Below are positions 33,681 to 42,600 of a stretch of 64,000 nucleotides of DNA, one piece after another (the stretch's first letter is position 1; every line of letters begins with the position of its first letter). The position numbers were made by a program, and so were the translations under genes. The stretch lies in assembly GCA_964598845.1 (NCBI GenBank), contig CAZRDM010000003.1, forward strand, positions 66,998 through 130,997, read 5' to 3'. The notes beneath the pieces are model-generated. The model had not been told where the DNA came from and did not search any database. It saw only the letters and a list, made by a program, of their open reading frames with translations. This DNA comes from FEN-987 sp964598845. GTDB taxonomy: Archaea > Thermoproteota > Bathyarchaeia > 40CM-2-53-6.

Positions 33681-34698
33681 TTAGTGCTTCCATAGAGGTG
33701 GGTATGTGCCCCTCTCCATGAGAACCCTCTCCGTCTTTACCGCGATTCCGGATTCTCGATCTAGAACCTCCTGCGTCGTCATTAGAGTTCGTCCAAGTGC
33801 AACTGCTTCACCCTTCAGCGTCAGCAACGCGACTGGTCTGTTCTGCTCAATAGAGGAATCAAGTTTCACTATGCCTGGTACAGCCAAATTGGCACCATGG
33901 CAGACTGAGTCAACTGCAGAGTCCCGGATAACGATTTGTGGAATTGAACTTAGCGCGAGCTCCATCGGCTTGATTATTGCGCGAAGCGGCCCTTCGTTAC
34001 CGGCTTCGAACTCGCTGTTTGCAACACTGATTTCATGTAATGTTACCGAGCCGCCATCTTCGGTGAAGGGCCCGGCACATGTTCTTCTCAGCTCGCGCAT
34101 GTGAGCACCGCAACCCAGCACCTCACCGATGTCGGAGCACAGTTTTCGAATGTATGTTCCTGCTTGACAGGAGCAGGAGAACAGAACTCTTCGACCTTCA
34201 ATTTCGTGTAAATTCAGTTGATAGATGAATCGCTTTCTCGGCTCCCGCTTGACTGAAGCTCTGAGAGGTGGTTTCTGGTAGATCTCCCCCACAAACTCGG
34301 TCATGACTTCACGGAGAGTACTTTCTGGAACATCGTCATGGATCTCCATTACGCAGACGTACTCTTTACCAGAGAAGAGAAAACTCTGAACGACCTTCGT
34401 TGCGTCTTCCAAAGCTACGGGTAGAACACCGGTTACTTTTGGATCTCCCCGACTAAGAGGTCTCTAGGGTTCCCCCGTGACCGGCGTGGGATAACTTCAT
34501 CATCCGCTTGATCCAAGCTACCACCTCGTGACTGGACGGTCCAGCAGGCTTGTCCACATTGACGATACCGTATCTCACGTGAAGCGGCATCGGTCTGTTT
34601 TCAGGTTGACATCCGTATTTAGGATCAGTTACGTCCTCAGCCTTCGTGAAAACCTCTCTCTGGACCGCCCAAGGTACTACCGCCTGCAAATGATTCAC
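33681..34698 (-). CDS. cbf5: tRNA/rRNA pseudouridine synthase Cbf5, gene split by a 19-nt intron
   Basis: Cbf5 is the catalytic subunit of H/ACA RNPs. Exon 1 (34698-34464, GTG start) encodes YGIVNVDKPAGPSSHEVVAW and SHAGHGGTL. Exon 2 (34444-33681) encodes DPKVTGVLPVAL and the rest, including QAGTYIRKLCSDIG and the PUA domain. Read without splicing, the gene stops right after the catalytic loop. Removing 34445-34463 gives an uninterrupted 332-residue protein whose catalytic Asp79 codon is created by the junction (G|AT). It follows L14e in the ribosomal gene order. Confidence 0.93.
34445..34463 (-). other. 19-nt BHB intron in cbf5 mRNA
   Basis: The central helix is exon CCCU with intron GGGG (three G-C and one G-U pair). 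Both bulges are AGA. The inner hairpin is GAC-CUCUUA-GUC. A short outer GGA/UCC helix leaves one unpaired A. Cutting AG|A on both sides removes 19 nt and restores Thr-Leu-Asp-Pro. Cbf5 introns of this class are known in several Crenarchaeota. Confidence 0.9.
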
Positions 34699-34821
34699 CT
34701 CTGCACCTCGTTAGAGGCTCGACGGTAATAAGGAGGAGTGAATGCTCCGGCGGTATCAGAGAAACTGTGGAAAATCAGTTCACAAACACAAGGAAAAACA
34801 TCAGCGGTCGCTTACCGAATA

Positions 34822-35118
34822 TCACGCTGCTGCAGCTCTTAGCACTGGCAAGGCCTGCTGTTTCATAAACTCCCCTTTCTTAGCTCTCTTCAACGCCCTC
34901 TCGACTTCCTCGTCGGTTGCACCTTTCTTTATCTCGATGCTTTCAGCCATCGGTTCCAAATGGTCAACGTTTGTTCGCCTTCGTCTAACCCCATTCAGAC
35001 CTTTGGGACCAGTAACAAGTACGAAGTTCTTGTCGATGACATCCACTACCACGCACTTCTTCCCTGTTTCACGTCCGGCGAGTTTCACGCATATCCTTCC
35101 AACTTCGAAACTGGACAT
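34822..35118 (-). CDS. rpl14e: 50S ribosomal protein L14e
   Basis: A 98-residue eL14 with a KOW-like barrel: VGRICVKLAGRETGKKCVVV, then DKNFVLVTGPKGLNGVRRRR and NVDHLEP. It lies between cmk and cbf5, the order usual in archaea that retain it. The 120-nt spacer to cbf5 shows no gene. Confidence 0.93.
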   Translation of the reverse strand: MSSFEVGRICVKLAGRETGKKCVVVDVIDKNFVLVTGPKGLNGVRRRRTNVDHLEPMAESIEIKKGATDEEVERALKRAKKGEFMKQQALPVLRAAAA

Positions 35119-35179
35119 CCTTCATCACGTGCTTGGGTTTCTAGCCGTACAATCTTGAGCTATACATAAGTCTAACCGA

Positions 35180-35737
35180 CTAGGGGCCGCCTGATTTCTT
35201 CTTGTTGAAGTAGTTTCGAACGGTTTCGATTACCATCGACTTTGTCTTCTCGATCGGGTGAAGGCTAGTGTCTATTCTGAGGTCGTAAACGCTAAGATCA
35301 TCCACATCGATGCCATAGTATTTCTTGTATCGTTGTTTCTGAACGAGTTCGCGGCTAAGAGTTTGTTTTCTGGCTGATGGAATCGAGATACCCTCTCTTT
35401 CTGCAATTCTTCTCATCCTAACTTCGTCAGGTGCGGTTAGTAGGAGTTTCATGTCTGCGAGTTTCTTCACCATCCATGCTCCGAGCTGCGCATCGATGAC
35501 AACTCCGCCTTTCTCTGCTTCTTCCTTTGTTCTTTCATCGATGATATGATCTATCGCTGGACCCTCGGCTGCGATCCTGCTGAACTCTTGTAGCCCCATC
35601 TTTCTTTCCTTTGCCAACTCTCGGAAAAGATCGCCGGCACAGACGTATCGCAGGTTAAGAGCTTCAGCAAGTGCTTTTGCGTAGGTTGATTTGCCTGTTC
35701 CATGGGGGCCACTTACCGTGATAACCGCCCCCGCCAA
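35180..35737 (-). CDS. cmk: Cytidylate kinase (archaeal type)
   Basis: Phosphorylates CMP and dCMP. The 185-residue P-loop kinase starts ITVSGPHGTGKSTYAKALAE (Walker A GPHGTGKST, about 9-17). It has HIIDERTKEEAEKGGVVIDA, a LID-like region RRIAEREGISIPSARKQT, and YKKYYGIDVDDLSVYDLRID. It is 6 nt downstream of L34e. Confidence 0.94.
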   Translation of the reverse strand: MAGAVITVSGPHGTGKSTYAKALAEALNLRYVCAGDLFRELAKERKMGLQEFSRIAAEGPAIDHIIDERTKEEAEKGGVVIDAQLGAWMVKKLADMKLLLTAPDEVRMRRIAEREGISIPSARKQTLSRELVQKQRYKKYYGIDVDDLSVYDLRIDTSLHPIEKTKSMVIETVRNYFNKKKSGGP

Positions 35738-35743
35738 GACCTA

Positions 35744-36001
35744 TCAGACCCTGACAGTTGAACGAGTTATTTCTCGGAGACAGATGTGGCAAACAACTCC
35801 GCCGAAGGGTCGCGTTGGTCGCCTCGAAGACTTTGCGATATTCCGAATCGAACCTGACGCAACACCTCGGAGCGGTAGCCCACATCGGATGCAGCTTGCT
35901 CCTGCGCGAATTGCCCTCCGGTAATGCGTGGATACTCGACCTCCTGGAAGTCTTAGGGACTCCCGTTTAGCAGTGCGGCTTCGACGAGTACGTTGCGGCA
36001 T
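35744..36001 (-). CDS. rpl34e: 50S ribosomal protein L34e
   Basis: An 85-residue basic eL34 with the zinc ribbon CIRCGLPLRG ... CHICLREI and PTRPFGG just before the second knuckle. It lies 4 nt from the EMC3-like gene and 6 nt before cmk, matching the archaeal secY-adk-DUF106-L34e-cmk-L14e-cbf5 order. Confidence 0.93.
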   Translation of the reverse strand: MPQRTRRSRTAKRESLRLPGGRVSTHYRRAIRAGASCIRCGLPLRGVASGSIRNIAKSSRRPTRPFGGVVCHICLREITRSTVRV

Positions 36002-36005
36002 TCAG

Positions 36006-36521
36006 CTATTCACTCATTCCTATGCCGAATAGTCTCATGATTGGCAGGTTGACTGCGAAGGAACTGAGGAAGTACCAAGAGATGAAGTTCAAATCTGTGC
36101 CGACGAATGGAAGTGGGAATGGCGCATAGGCTACGATTTCATATCCGAACACCGCGCTCAAAAGATACCAGAGCAGTAGGAACGGCACAAATGTTACCGC
36201 TGTGACCTTGAATTGTTCCATGCTTGCCCGGGCCTGAAGCTTGGTCATGGCTTGTTGCTTCTTCATCAGTTTCGATAGGGTTTGGGTGTCATTTGCCTTC
36301 CTGGCCTTGGTTACCTCCTTCTGCCAAGCTTGGAATTCTCTCATCGATTTCCTGACCATGTCATAGTCAACAAGGAGCTTTGCTGCTGATGCGGAGGCTA
36401 GGCCCAGAGCGATAGCAATACCAAGAGTGAAAATGGTGGAACTTGGAGTCTGTGGAGGTTGACCTATGTAGGGCGTCAAAGCTACTTTGACCCATGTCAC
36501 TATATCGTCTATGAAGCTCAA
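36006..36521 (-). CDS. EMC3/TMCO1-like membrane insertase (DUF106)
   Basis: A 171-residue member of the Oxa1 superfamily found near secY in archaea. Membrane segments lie at about 28-48, 108-128 and 146-165. A cytosolic coiled coil separates the first and second (EFQAWQKEVTKARKANDTQT, then LSKLMKKQQAMTK). Probable role: insertion of membrane proteins. The start overlaps the adk stop by 4 nt. Confidence 0.9.
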   Translation of the reverse strand: MSFIDDIVTWVKVALTPYIGQPPQTPSSTIFTLGIAIALGLASASAAKLLVDYDMVRKSMREFQAWQKEVTKARKANDTQTLSKLMKKQQAMTKLQARASMEQFKVTAVTFVPFLLLWYLLSAVFGYEIVAYAPFPLPFVGTDLNFISWYFLSSFAVNLPIMRLFGIGMSE

Positions 36522-37105
36522 GCATGTCCCTCCACTGCACGGCGGATGACTTCGAGGAGCTCCTGTGCCGCTTCCTTCTGCTTCCCATCGTCATTTCTTA
36601 TAACCTTCACCGGTGCACCCGTCATCACTGCGGAAGCCGCTGCGATAGCTCTAGACCACGCGAGGTCGAACGCTATCTCCTCCGCCAAGGACCCCTCTCG
36701 TTTGCGATCGATGTCGCTTCGTCGCCTTGCAGCTATATGCTCAGGATTTGCCTCCACCAAGACCAGCAGTTGGGGACTTAGCCTTTCCAAGACTTTCTCG
36801 GGGAGACCCGCCCACATGCCTGAAGATGTCCGAATAAACATGTGAGTGTCGATAACAGCTGTGCCCTGTCCCGCACGACTAGCAATCTCGCTGGCTGCAA
36901 GCTCCTGTACTTTCTTCTGCATCTCCAAGTTTTGCCTCCTCATGTCGTCCCTGTGGAGATCTTTGCCCAAGTCACGCATTATCCCGTTCATGATTGTTCC
37001 AAAGTTGAGTACGGTGAGGTTGAACTTGTTCTGCTTCGCCAAGGCTACTAGTTCGTTGAGGACTGTGGTTTTTCCGACTCCAGGTATGCCCGTGACGACC
37101 ACCAT
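36518..37105 (-). CDS. adkA: Adenylate kinase (archaeal AdkA)
   Basis: Converts AMP and ATP to ADP. The 195-residue archaeal-type enzyme begins VVVTGIPGVGKTTVLNELVA (Walker A GIPGVGKT, about 6-13), with LNFGTIMNGIMRDLGKDLHR and the RRRSDIDRKREGSLAEEI motif. It is 9 nt downstream of secY. Confidence 0.95.
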   Translation of the reverse strand: MVVVTGIPGVGKTTVLNELVALAKQNKFNLTVLNFGTIMNGIMRDLGKDLHRDDMRRQNLEMQKKVQELAASEIASRAGQGTAVIDTHMFIRTSSGMWAGLPEKVLERLSPQLLVLVEANPEHIAARRRSDIDRKREGSLAEEIAFDLAWSRAIAAASAVMTGAPVKVIRNDDGKQKEAAQELLEVIRRAVEGHA

Positions 37106-37114
37106 TCGCAGTGC

Positions 37115-38533
37115 CTACTCACCCAAGAATGCTCTGGCTGCAGGATAGATCTCTGTAATTCTTTCCCGGACAAATATCTGATAGTATTGCTCAATTATTC
37201 CAACCGTGAGCAAGATCCCTGTTCCTGATCCAAAAGCCCCCAAGAAGTCGGCCACCGCCGCAATCAAACCGATCAGCAAGCCACCCAAGATTGTGACTGT
37301 TGGAATATATCGCTGAAGAACCTGTCTGATGGGTACTTCGGATCTTCGGAACCCCTCGATCTGCATCCCAGAATCCAGTAGCTGCTTAGCTACCGTCCTT
37401 GCATCCATCCCTCCAACTTCAACCCAGGTGACAGCGAAGAAGATACATGCAGCTATGAGAAGAACTGCGTAAACAACGGCCCTGAGAGGATCCCCTATGG
37501 CTAACGAGAGGCTTCTTGGTGGAACCACATAGTAAACTAGGCCGCTAGACGGTTGATACTGGTTTCCTTGGATTGTAAACGTGCCGAGAAGGTTGAACCA
37601 GAAGTTGGTGTTTGAGCTATTGTATCTCTGCCATAGGATTTGGGTTATGAAGTAGATATTCCCGAAAAGGGCCGCTGCGAAGATCACAGGAATATTGGAA
37701 ACATAGAAGAGCTTCAGGGGGAATTTTCCGCGAAATCCACGATACCTAGCATAGGAGACTGGAATTTGAACACGCATCCCGTTGAAGTAGACAATTATCG
37801 CGAATACTCCTATCGTGGTCAAGAATGCGACCATGTCTGGGAGACCCTGTTCTCTGTAGAAGATGCTCTTGATGTCCTGCCCGCTTACCACTCCCTGTGC
37901 GAAAGCCACTACTGCTCCTAGGTACTTGCCATCCGACATGGGACCCATCGGGGCGACTGAGTCCCACCAGATCGATGCTGCAACCCCTGCCGCGATGAAG
38001 AGGCTGATGCCGCTACCTAATCCCCAGCCTTTCTGGAGTAGCTCATCTAGCAGTAATACGATGATACCAGCCCCAATGAGTTGAAGCATTATCACAATTT
38101 CTGTTGCAACGCTCAGAACCCCGTATGTCCCTCCAATTATGTAGGCTGAGGCCTCGAATATCGTCATCACCACTGAGAGTATCTTGCTCGCGCTCGTGAA
38201 AAGCGAACGGTCCTCAGGATTGGTCATGTCCAAGTTTATCATCTTCGATCCTGCCAGAACCTGCAAGATCAATCCCGCAGTGACGATCGGCCCGATGCCT
38301 AATTCCATCAAGGTCCCGCGGTTTGAAGCGAAGATCACTCTCAAAGAACCGAGGGGGTCGCTAACGCCTCCCACGCCCACCCCATATAGAGGAACCTGTG
38401 ACATTATGAAGTAGAGTATTAGAGCAATAGCCGTCCAGAATATCTTCTCGTTGAATGCGACTTTTCTATCAGGCGGCTTGATGTCTGGGAAGAATCGAGC
38501 GAGAGGCTTGAAGAGTTCTATGAAGCGTACCAT
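37115..38533 (-). CDS. secY: Protein translocase subunit SecY
   Basis: Channel subunit of the Sec61/SecYEG translocon. The 472-residue protein has ten hydrophobic helices, the N-terminal FIELFKPLARFFPDIKPPDR, the plug-region YGVGVGGVSDPLGSLRVIFA, and the ribosome-binding loop RVQIPVSYARYRGFRGKFPL. Placement after L15 and before adk is standard. Confidence 0.96.
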   Translation of the reverse strand: MVRFIELFKPLARFFPDIKPPDRKVAFNEKIFWTAIALILYFIMSQVPLYGVGVGGVSDPLGSLRVIFASNRGTLMELGIGPIVTAGLILQVLAGSKMINLDMTNPEDRSLFTSASKILSVVMTIFEASAYIIGGTYGVLSVATEIVIMLQLIGAGIIVLLLDELLQKGWGLGSGISLFIAAGVAASIWWDSVAPMGPMSDGKYLGAVVAFAQGVVSGQDIKSIFYREQGLPDMVAFLTTIGVFAIIVYFNGMRVQIPVSYARYRGFRGKFPLKLFYVSNIPVIFAAALFGNIYFITQILWQRYNSSNTNFWFNLLGTFTIQGNQYQPSSGLVYYVVPPRSLSLAIGDPLRAVVYAVLLIAACIFFAVTWVEVGGMDARTVAKQLLDSGMQIEGFRRSEVPIRQVLQRYIPTVTILGGLLIGLIAAVADFLGAFGSGTGILLTVGIIEQYYQIFVRERITEIYPAARAFLGE

Positions 38534-38539
38534 TCAGAG

Positions 38540-38986
38540 TCACTTTGCTCGAACGCTGAGAAGGACTTCGCCTCCAGCATCTTTGATCTTTTGAGTAGCG
38601 CTTTCAGAACATCGGTCTACTTTCACTAGCAAAGGCTTGGAAACTGAGCCGGTCCCCAGAAGCTTTCTAATGCCTAGCTGACCTAAGTCGATCACAACTC
38701 TTTGATCCTGGATTTGAGCCTTCTTCTCGGACATCAGTTTCTCAACCATCTCAGAGAGCTGCCATAGGTTCACTACTTCTCCGCTTCTTCTTTTCTGAGG
38801 GACCGATACAAATCCGATCTTACCGATGAATTCCTTGTTCCTTATGACGCGCGACTTCTTATGCCTGAATCTTCCGGCTTGGCCGAAGCCCCCGCGCATC
38901 CCGCTGCCCCGATGCTGCCCAGAGGTGCCCCAACCATGGGTTCTTGACCCTCTGAGACGCCGCACTTTCCTGAATCTCGTGGCCAA
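38540..38986 (-). CDS. rplO: 50S ribosomal protein L15
   Basis: A 148-residue archaeal uL15 with RKVRRLRGSRTHGWGTSGQH and RGSGMRGGFGQAGRFRHKKS at the N terminus and the strand-helix KPLLVKVDRCSESATQKIKD. It lies 6 nt before secY. The L30 gene expected just upstream is absent; 250 nt of non-coding sequence and a plus-strand gene follow instead. Confidence 0.95.
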   Translation of the reverse strand: MATRFRKVRRLRGSRTHGWGTSGQHRGSGMRGGFGQAGRFRHKKSRVIRNKEFIGKIGFVSVPQKRRSGEVVNLWQLSEMVEKLMSEKKAQIQDQRVVIDLGQLGIRKLLGTGSVSKPLLVKVDRCSESATQKIKDAGGEVLLSVRAK

Positions 38987-39197
38987 CGGAACTATGCCTT
39001 CGCTAGATTAAATCGATCGCATGCGAGGCTGTGAGGTTTGGGAGTGCCCAAAATAAACATTTCCGGAAAAGCGACAATGATGTTTCAGGACGTTGTGGCA
39101 AAGATTCCAAAGAAAACAATCCTCACCAAACAGTTCTGAGAACCCATTACGAACGACATCGAACTCTCAGTTTCCTGCGTCTGAAACTGAGCGGTAC

Positions 39198-39208
39198 GTC
39201 TTATATGT
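39198..39208 (+). promoter_or_regulatory. Probable TATA box for the threonine-degradation pair
   Basis: TCTTATATGTC lies 45-65 nt upstream of the candidate starts at 39251 and 39266. The 38987-39250 spacer otherwise holds no gene I can support. Confidence 0.5.
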
Positions 39209-39265
39209 CCAAGGCTGGGAGGCGTTTGCCCGAACGAACGAGGGTCTAAAATGCGGAGGAAGAGC

Positions 39266-40240
39266 ATGAAGAGGATACTTGTCACTGGTGCTACCGGCCA
39301 GATCGGGTCTGAGCTGGCCCTAGAACTCCGAAAGAAATATGGCAATGAGAATGTTGTTGCGGCTGGACACAAACGAGCACCGAGCGAAAACCTGCTGAAA
39401 TCGGGCCCCTTTGAGACTGTTGACACCACGATGAAAGACAATCTTGCCAGAGTTGTGAAGGAGTATGATATTGACACAGTGTACCATCTAGCAGCAATGC
39501 TCTCGGCCGTGGGCGAGCAGAATCCGCAAGCGGCCTGGCACGTGAACATGGACGGCCTCCATAACGTCCTAGAGATTGCGAGAGAATACGAGCTGGTGAG
39601 GATTTTCTGGCCGAGTTCTATCGCGGTCTTTGGACAGGAAGCACCACGCATTAACACACCTCAGTACTCGGTCCTAATTCCAAGCACGATGTATGGTGTC
39701 ACCAAGGTCGCTGGAGAGCTCCTATGCAACTACTACTTCACTCGATTTGGTGTCGATGTTCGCAGCGTCCGTTATCCTGGGATCATAAGCAGCGAGACTC
39801 CGCCGGGCGGCGGGACAACGGACTACGCTGTGGAGATATTCTATGAAGCGATCAAGAAGAAGCGGTACATATGCTTTGTGAGGGAAGACACGGTTCTACC
39901 GATGATGTACATGCCCGACTGCATGAAGGCAGCAATTGATCTAATGGATGCTGACTCTTCAGCAATAGAATGCCGGACAAGCTACAATTTGACATCAATG
40001 AGCTTCTCAGCAGGAGAACTTGCGGCTGAAATTAGGAAGTACTATCCAGAATTCAAATGCGACTTCAAACCTGACTTCAGACAGCAGATTGCAGATTCAT
40101 GGCCCATGTCGATAGATGACGGGAGAGCACGCAAAGATTGGGATTGGAAGCCCACATACGACCTCAGTGCAATGACAAAGGACATGATAGAAAAACTGAC
40201 GCAAAAGCTTGAGATGAAAATCCTATCCAGCAAGAGTTGA
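39266..40240 (+). CDS. SDR-type L-threonine dehydrogenase
   Basis: NAD-dependent enzyme oxidising threonine to 2-amino-3-ketobutyrate. The Rossmann motif is RILVTGATGQIGSELALEL, followed by VYHLAAMLSAVGEQNP and the catalytic Y-x3-K in TMYGVTKVAGELL (about 143-155). RYPGIISSETPPGGGTTDYA is characteristic of this threonine dehydrogenase group rather than UDP-glucose epimerases. Start ATG 39266 (MKRILVTG). The partner lyase follows after 38 nt. Confidence 0.9.
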   Translation: MKRILVTGATGQIGSELALELRKKYGNENVVAAGHKRAPSENLLKSGPFETVDTTMKDNLARVVKEYDIDTVYHLAAMLSAVGEQNPQAAWHVNMDGLHNVLEIAREYELVRIFWPSSIAVFGQEAPRINTPQYSVLIPSTMYGVTKVAGELLCNYYFTRFGVDVRSVRYPGIISSETPPGGGTTDYAVEIFYEAIKKKRYICFVREDTVLPMMYMPDCMKAAIDLMDADSSAIECRTSYNLTSMSFSAGELAAEIRKYYPEFKCDFKPDFRQQIADSWPMSIDDGRARKDWDWKPTYDLSAMTKDMIEKLTQKLEMKILSSKS

Positions 40241-40278
40241 GCAAGGGAGTAGAAGGATAAAGTAAAGAGGGTTACAGA

Positions 40279-41472
40279 TTGCAAAACTCTACAGCCTTTC
40301 TACGAGAAGAATACGACGAATTGGTTAGGAACGAACTTGACTGGAAACTACGCGTTTTGCAGGGCCCGAGTACGCCTTGGTGCACGGTTGACGGAAGAAA
40401 GGTTTTGATGTTCTGCTCTAACAACTACCTTGGTTTGAGCAATCATCCGAAACTGAAGGAGGCAGCAGTAAGGGCCATTCAGAGTCATGGCGTTGGTTCG
40501 GGTTCCGTGCGTCCCATAGCGGGGAACATGGATCTGCACGTTGAACTTGAAAGACGCCTAGCAAAGTTCAAGCATGCAGAGGCCTCGCTAGTCTACCAGA
40601 CAGGTTTTGCAGCCAATTCCGGCCTGATTCCACAACTTGCCGGGAAAGGCGACGTGATTGTAAGCGATGAACTGAACCATGGAAGCATAATCGACGGTGT
40701 TCGGCTGTCGTACGCGGAGAGAGCCGTTTACAAGCATACAGACACGCAGGATTTGAAGCGCGTCTTGGAGGAGACAGAAAAACACGATCCCCCGTATAGA
40801 CGCATCCTCATAATTACCGATGGAGTCTTCTCAATGGACGGTGATATCGCCCCCTTGGACGAAATAGCGAAGCTGGGCGCAGAACACAATGCGATGGTTT
40901 ACGTGGACGACGCCCACGGGGAAGGCGTGTTGGGCGAAGGTGGAAGAGGCATCGTCTCGCATTTCAAGCTCGACCGCGATAAGGTGCATGTTGAAATGGG
41001 CACCTTCTCCAAGGCGTTTGGTGTGGTGGGTGGACACATCTCAGGGTCAATAGATTTGATCAACTTCTCCTACAACAAGTCGCGGACATGGCTCCTTAGT
41101 GGCTCACATCCCCCCGGTGTTGCAGCTGCTTGCATAGCCGCGATCGATATTCTGGAAACGGAGCCATGGCATGTTCAGAATCTATGGGAGAATACCCGAT
41201 ACTTCAAGAAGACCATGAAAGATTTGGGATTCAACATAGGCAACAGCGCAACCCCGATCACGCCGATCATAGTTGGCGAAAGCGGCCTTGCGAAGAGATT
41301 GAGCGCAGGACTGTTTGAGAAAAGTGTCTTTGCCTTGCCAATAGTCTATCCGATGGTGGCCCGGGACAAGGCTCGAATAAGAACGATCATGAACGCCGCA
41401 TTGACGAAGGACGACTTGAACTTCGCCATCGAGGCTTTCGAGAAGATCGCAAGGGAACTACACATAATTTAG
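40279..41472 (+). CDS. kbl: Glycine C-acetyltransferase (2-amino-3-ketobutyrate CoA ligase)
   Basis: PLP enzyme splitting 2-amino-3-ketobutyrate with CoA into glycine and acetyl-CoA. The 397-residue alpha-oxoamine synthase has LMFCSNNYLGLSNHP, VDDAHGEGVLGEGGRG (PLP ring contacts), and GTFSKAFGVVGGHISG with Schiff-base Lys245. The start is TTG. Together with the preceding dehydrogenase it gives a complete threonine-to-glycine route. The pair sits on the opposite strand between L15 and S5. Confidence 0.95.
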   Translation: MQNSTAFLREEYDELVRNELDWKLRVLQGPSTPWCTVDGRKVLMFCSNNYLGLSNHPKLKEAAVRAIQSHGVGSGSVRPIAGNMDLHVELERRLAKFKHAEASLVYQTGFAANSGLIPQLAGKGDVIVSDELNHGSIIDGVRLSYAERAVYKHTDTQDLKRVLEETEKHDPPYRRILIITDGVFSMDGDIAPLDEIAKLGAEHNAMVYVDDAHGEGVLGEGGRGIVSHFKLDRDKVHVEMGTFSKAFGVVGGHISGSIDLINFSYNKSRTWLLSGSHPPGVAAACIAAIDILETEPWHVQNLWENTRYFKKTMKDLGFNIGNSATPITPIIVGESGLAKRLSAGLFEKSVFALPIVYPMVARDKARIRTIMNAALTKDDLNFAIEAFEKIARELHII

Positions 41473-41486
41473 GGCGTCTTTCCCCC

Positions 41487-42140
41487 TCAGCTGACCCAGT
41501 CCTTAGGGGTCACGATCCGGAAGGTGCTACGAAGGGCATCGTACACGGCATACGCCATCGATCCAAGGGTGCTCGTGGAACCAAAACTCCTACTCCAGCA
41601 ATCCTTGACGCCTGCTAGTGTGAGAATAGTCTTGGGAATTTCTCCGCCGACCAGGCCCAATCCTCGAGGACCTGGGATTATCTCGATCCCTACACTGCCA
41701 GTTTTCCCTCTCACCTTGAATGGTATTGAGTGAGATTGGCCGCATCCGCATTCCCAGCTACCACATCCACGACGGATTGGAACGACGTTCACCTTAGCTG
41801 CGAGTGTGGCTTTGTCGATCGCGGTGCGTACCTGTTTTGCTTTGCCTCCTCCTAGGCCTAGGAATCCTGAGCCATTTCCCACTGCGACTATTGCTTTGAA
41901 TCTCGACCTCTCGCCTGCGTCGGTCTGTTTCTGAACGAAACCTATTCCCAGAACTTCCTGTCTCAGACTTGGGAGGAGAAGATCCACAATTTCGGGTTCT
42001 TTGATCTTCAACCCCTGTGTGAAGATATCCTCCAGAGATACAATCTGACCGGCTTGGACCATCCTACCAAGTTTGGTTTTGGGAGCCCAGACTGCTTCAG
42101 CCTTGGCTGTTTCGCGCTTCCGAGTTTGCGCTGCGTGCAT
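41487..42140 (-). CDS. rpsE: 30S ribosomal protein S5
   Basis: The 217-residue archaeal uS5 has VGIEIIPGPRGLGLVGGEIP, the dsRBD-like RSRFKAIVAVGNGSGFLGLG, and the C-terminal VTPKDWVS. It follows L19e after 6 nt. The L18 gene that normally separates them is missing. Confidence 0.96.
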   Translation of the reverse strand: MHAAQTRKRETAKAEAVWAPKTKLGRMVQAGQIVSLEDIFTQGLKIKEPEIVDLLLPSLRQEVLGIGFVQKQTDAGERSRFKAIVAVGNGSGFLGLGGGKAKQVRTAIDKATLAAKVNVVPIRRGCGSWECGCGQSHSIPFKVRGKTGSVGIEIIPGPRGLGLVGGEIPKTILTLAGVKDCWSRSFGSTSTLGSMAYAVYDALRSTFRIVTPKDWVS

Positions 42141-42146
42141 GTTACC

Positions 42147-42590
42147 TTACCTTCGCCTTGCCAGCTTGTGCGCTTCTATGTACTCATCCAAGTGGGCTGC
42201 GCTTCTGAAGGTCCCACCTTTAGCCATCAGTGAAAGCTTACGATAAGTCTGTGTCGTAATGAACCTCCTGTCGCGCAGGGTTAGGAGCCTTCTGCGTATC
42301 GATCTGATGCGGATTACCCAGCTCCTCTTTCCGTGTTGTCTACTCCCCTTCGCGCTGCCAGGACCCTTGTGCCGTCCAGCCTCTCGCTCCCTAGTTCGAG
42401 TTCTCTTCCTTCCCCTACTGATGCCAGTTGCAGGAAGCCTCCTAATGCTGCCTTCATGAATCAACTTTCTAATCTCGTCTCGAGTTATGGCGGATGATAC
42501 TCTCTCTGTATCATCCGGATCTATCCAAATTCTACTCGCCCCCACTTTGAGCAGCTCTGCGGCCAGCCGTTTCTGGTTTACAAGGCTCAT
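42147..42590 (-). CDS. rpl19e: 50S ribosomal protein L19e
   Basis: Start chosen at ATG 42590 (MSLVNQKRLAAELLKVGASR). The upstream extension to 42707 would overlap L32e and is basic low-complexity sequence. The 147-residue eL19 includes IWIDPDDTERVSSAITRDEI, RKLIHEGSIRRLP and AGRHKGPGSAKGSR. The distance to L32e is 10 nt. Confidence 0.95.
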   Translation of the reverse strand: MSLVNQKRLAAELLKVGASRIWIDPDDTERVSSAITRDEIRKLIHEGSIRRLPATGISRGRKRTRTREREAGRHKGPGSAKGSRQHGKRSWVIRIRSIRRRLLTLRDRRFITTQTYRKLSLMAKGGTFRSAAHLDEYIEAHKLARRR

Positions 42591-42600
42591 GTTATTCGAC

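Noticed and set aside
39070..39140. Possible C/D-box sRNA upstream of the threonine dehydrogenase gene
   Set aside because: A near-C box (ATGATGT) and a CTGA lie 60 nt apart, but no internal C'/D' boxes were found, and such short motifs occur by chance.
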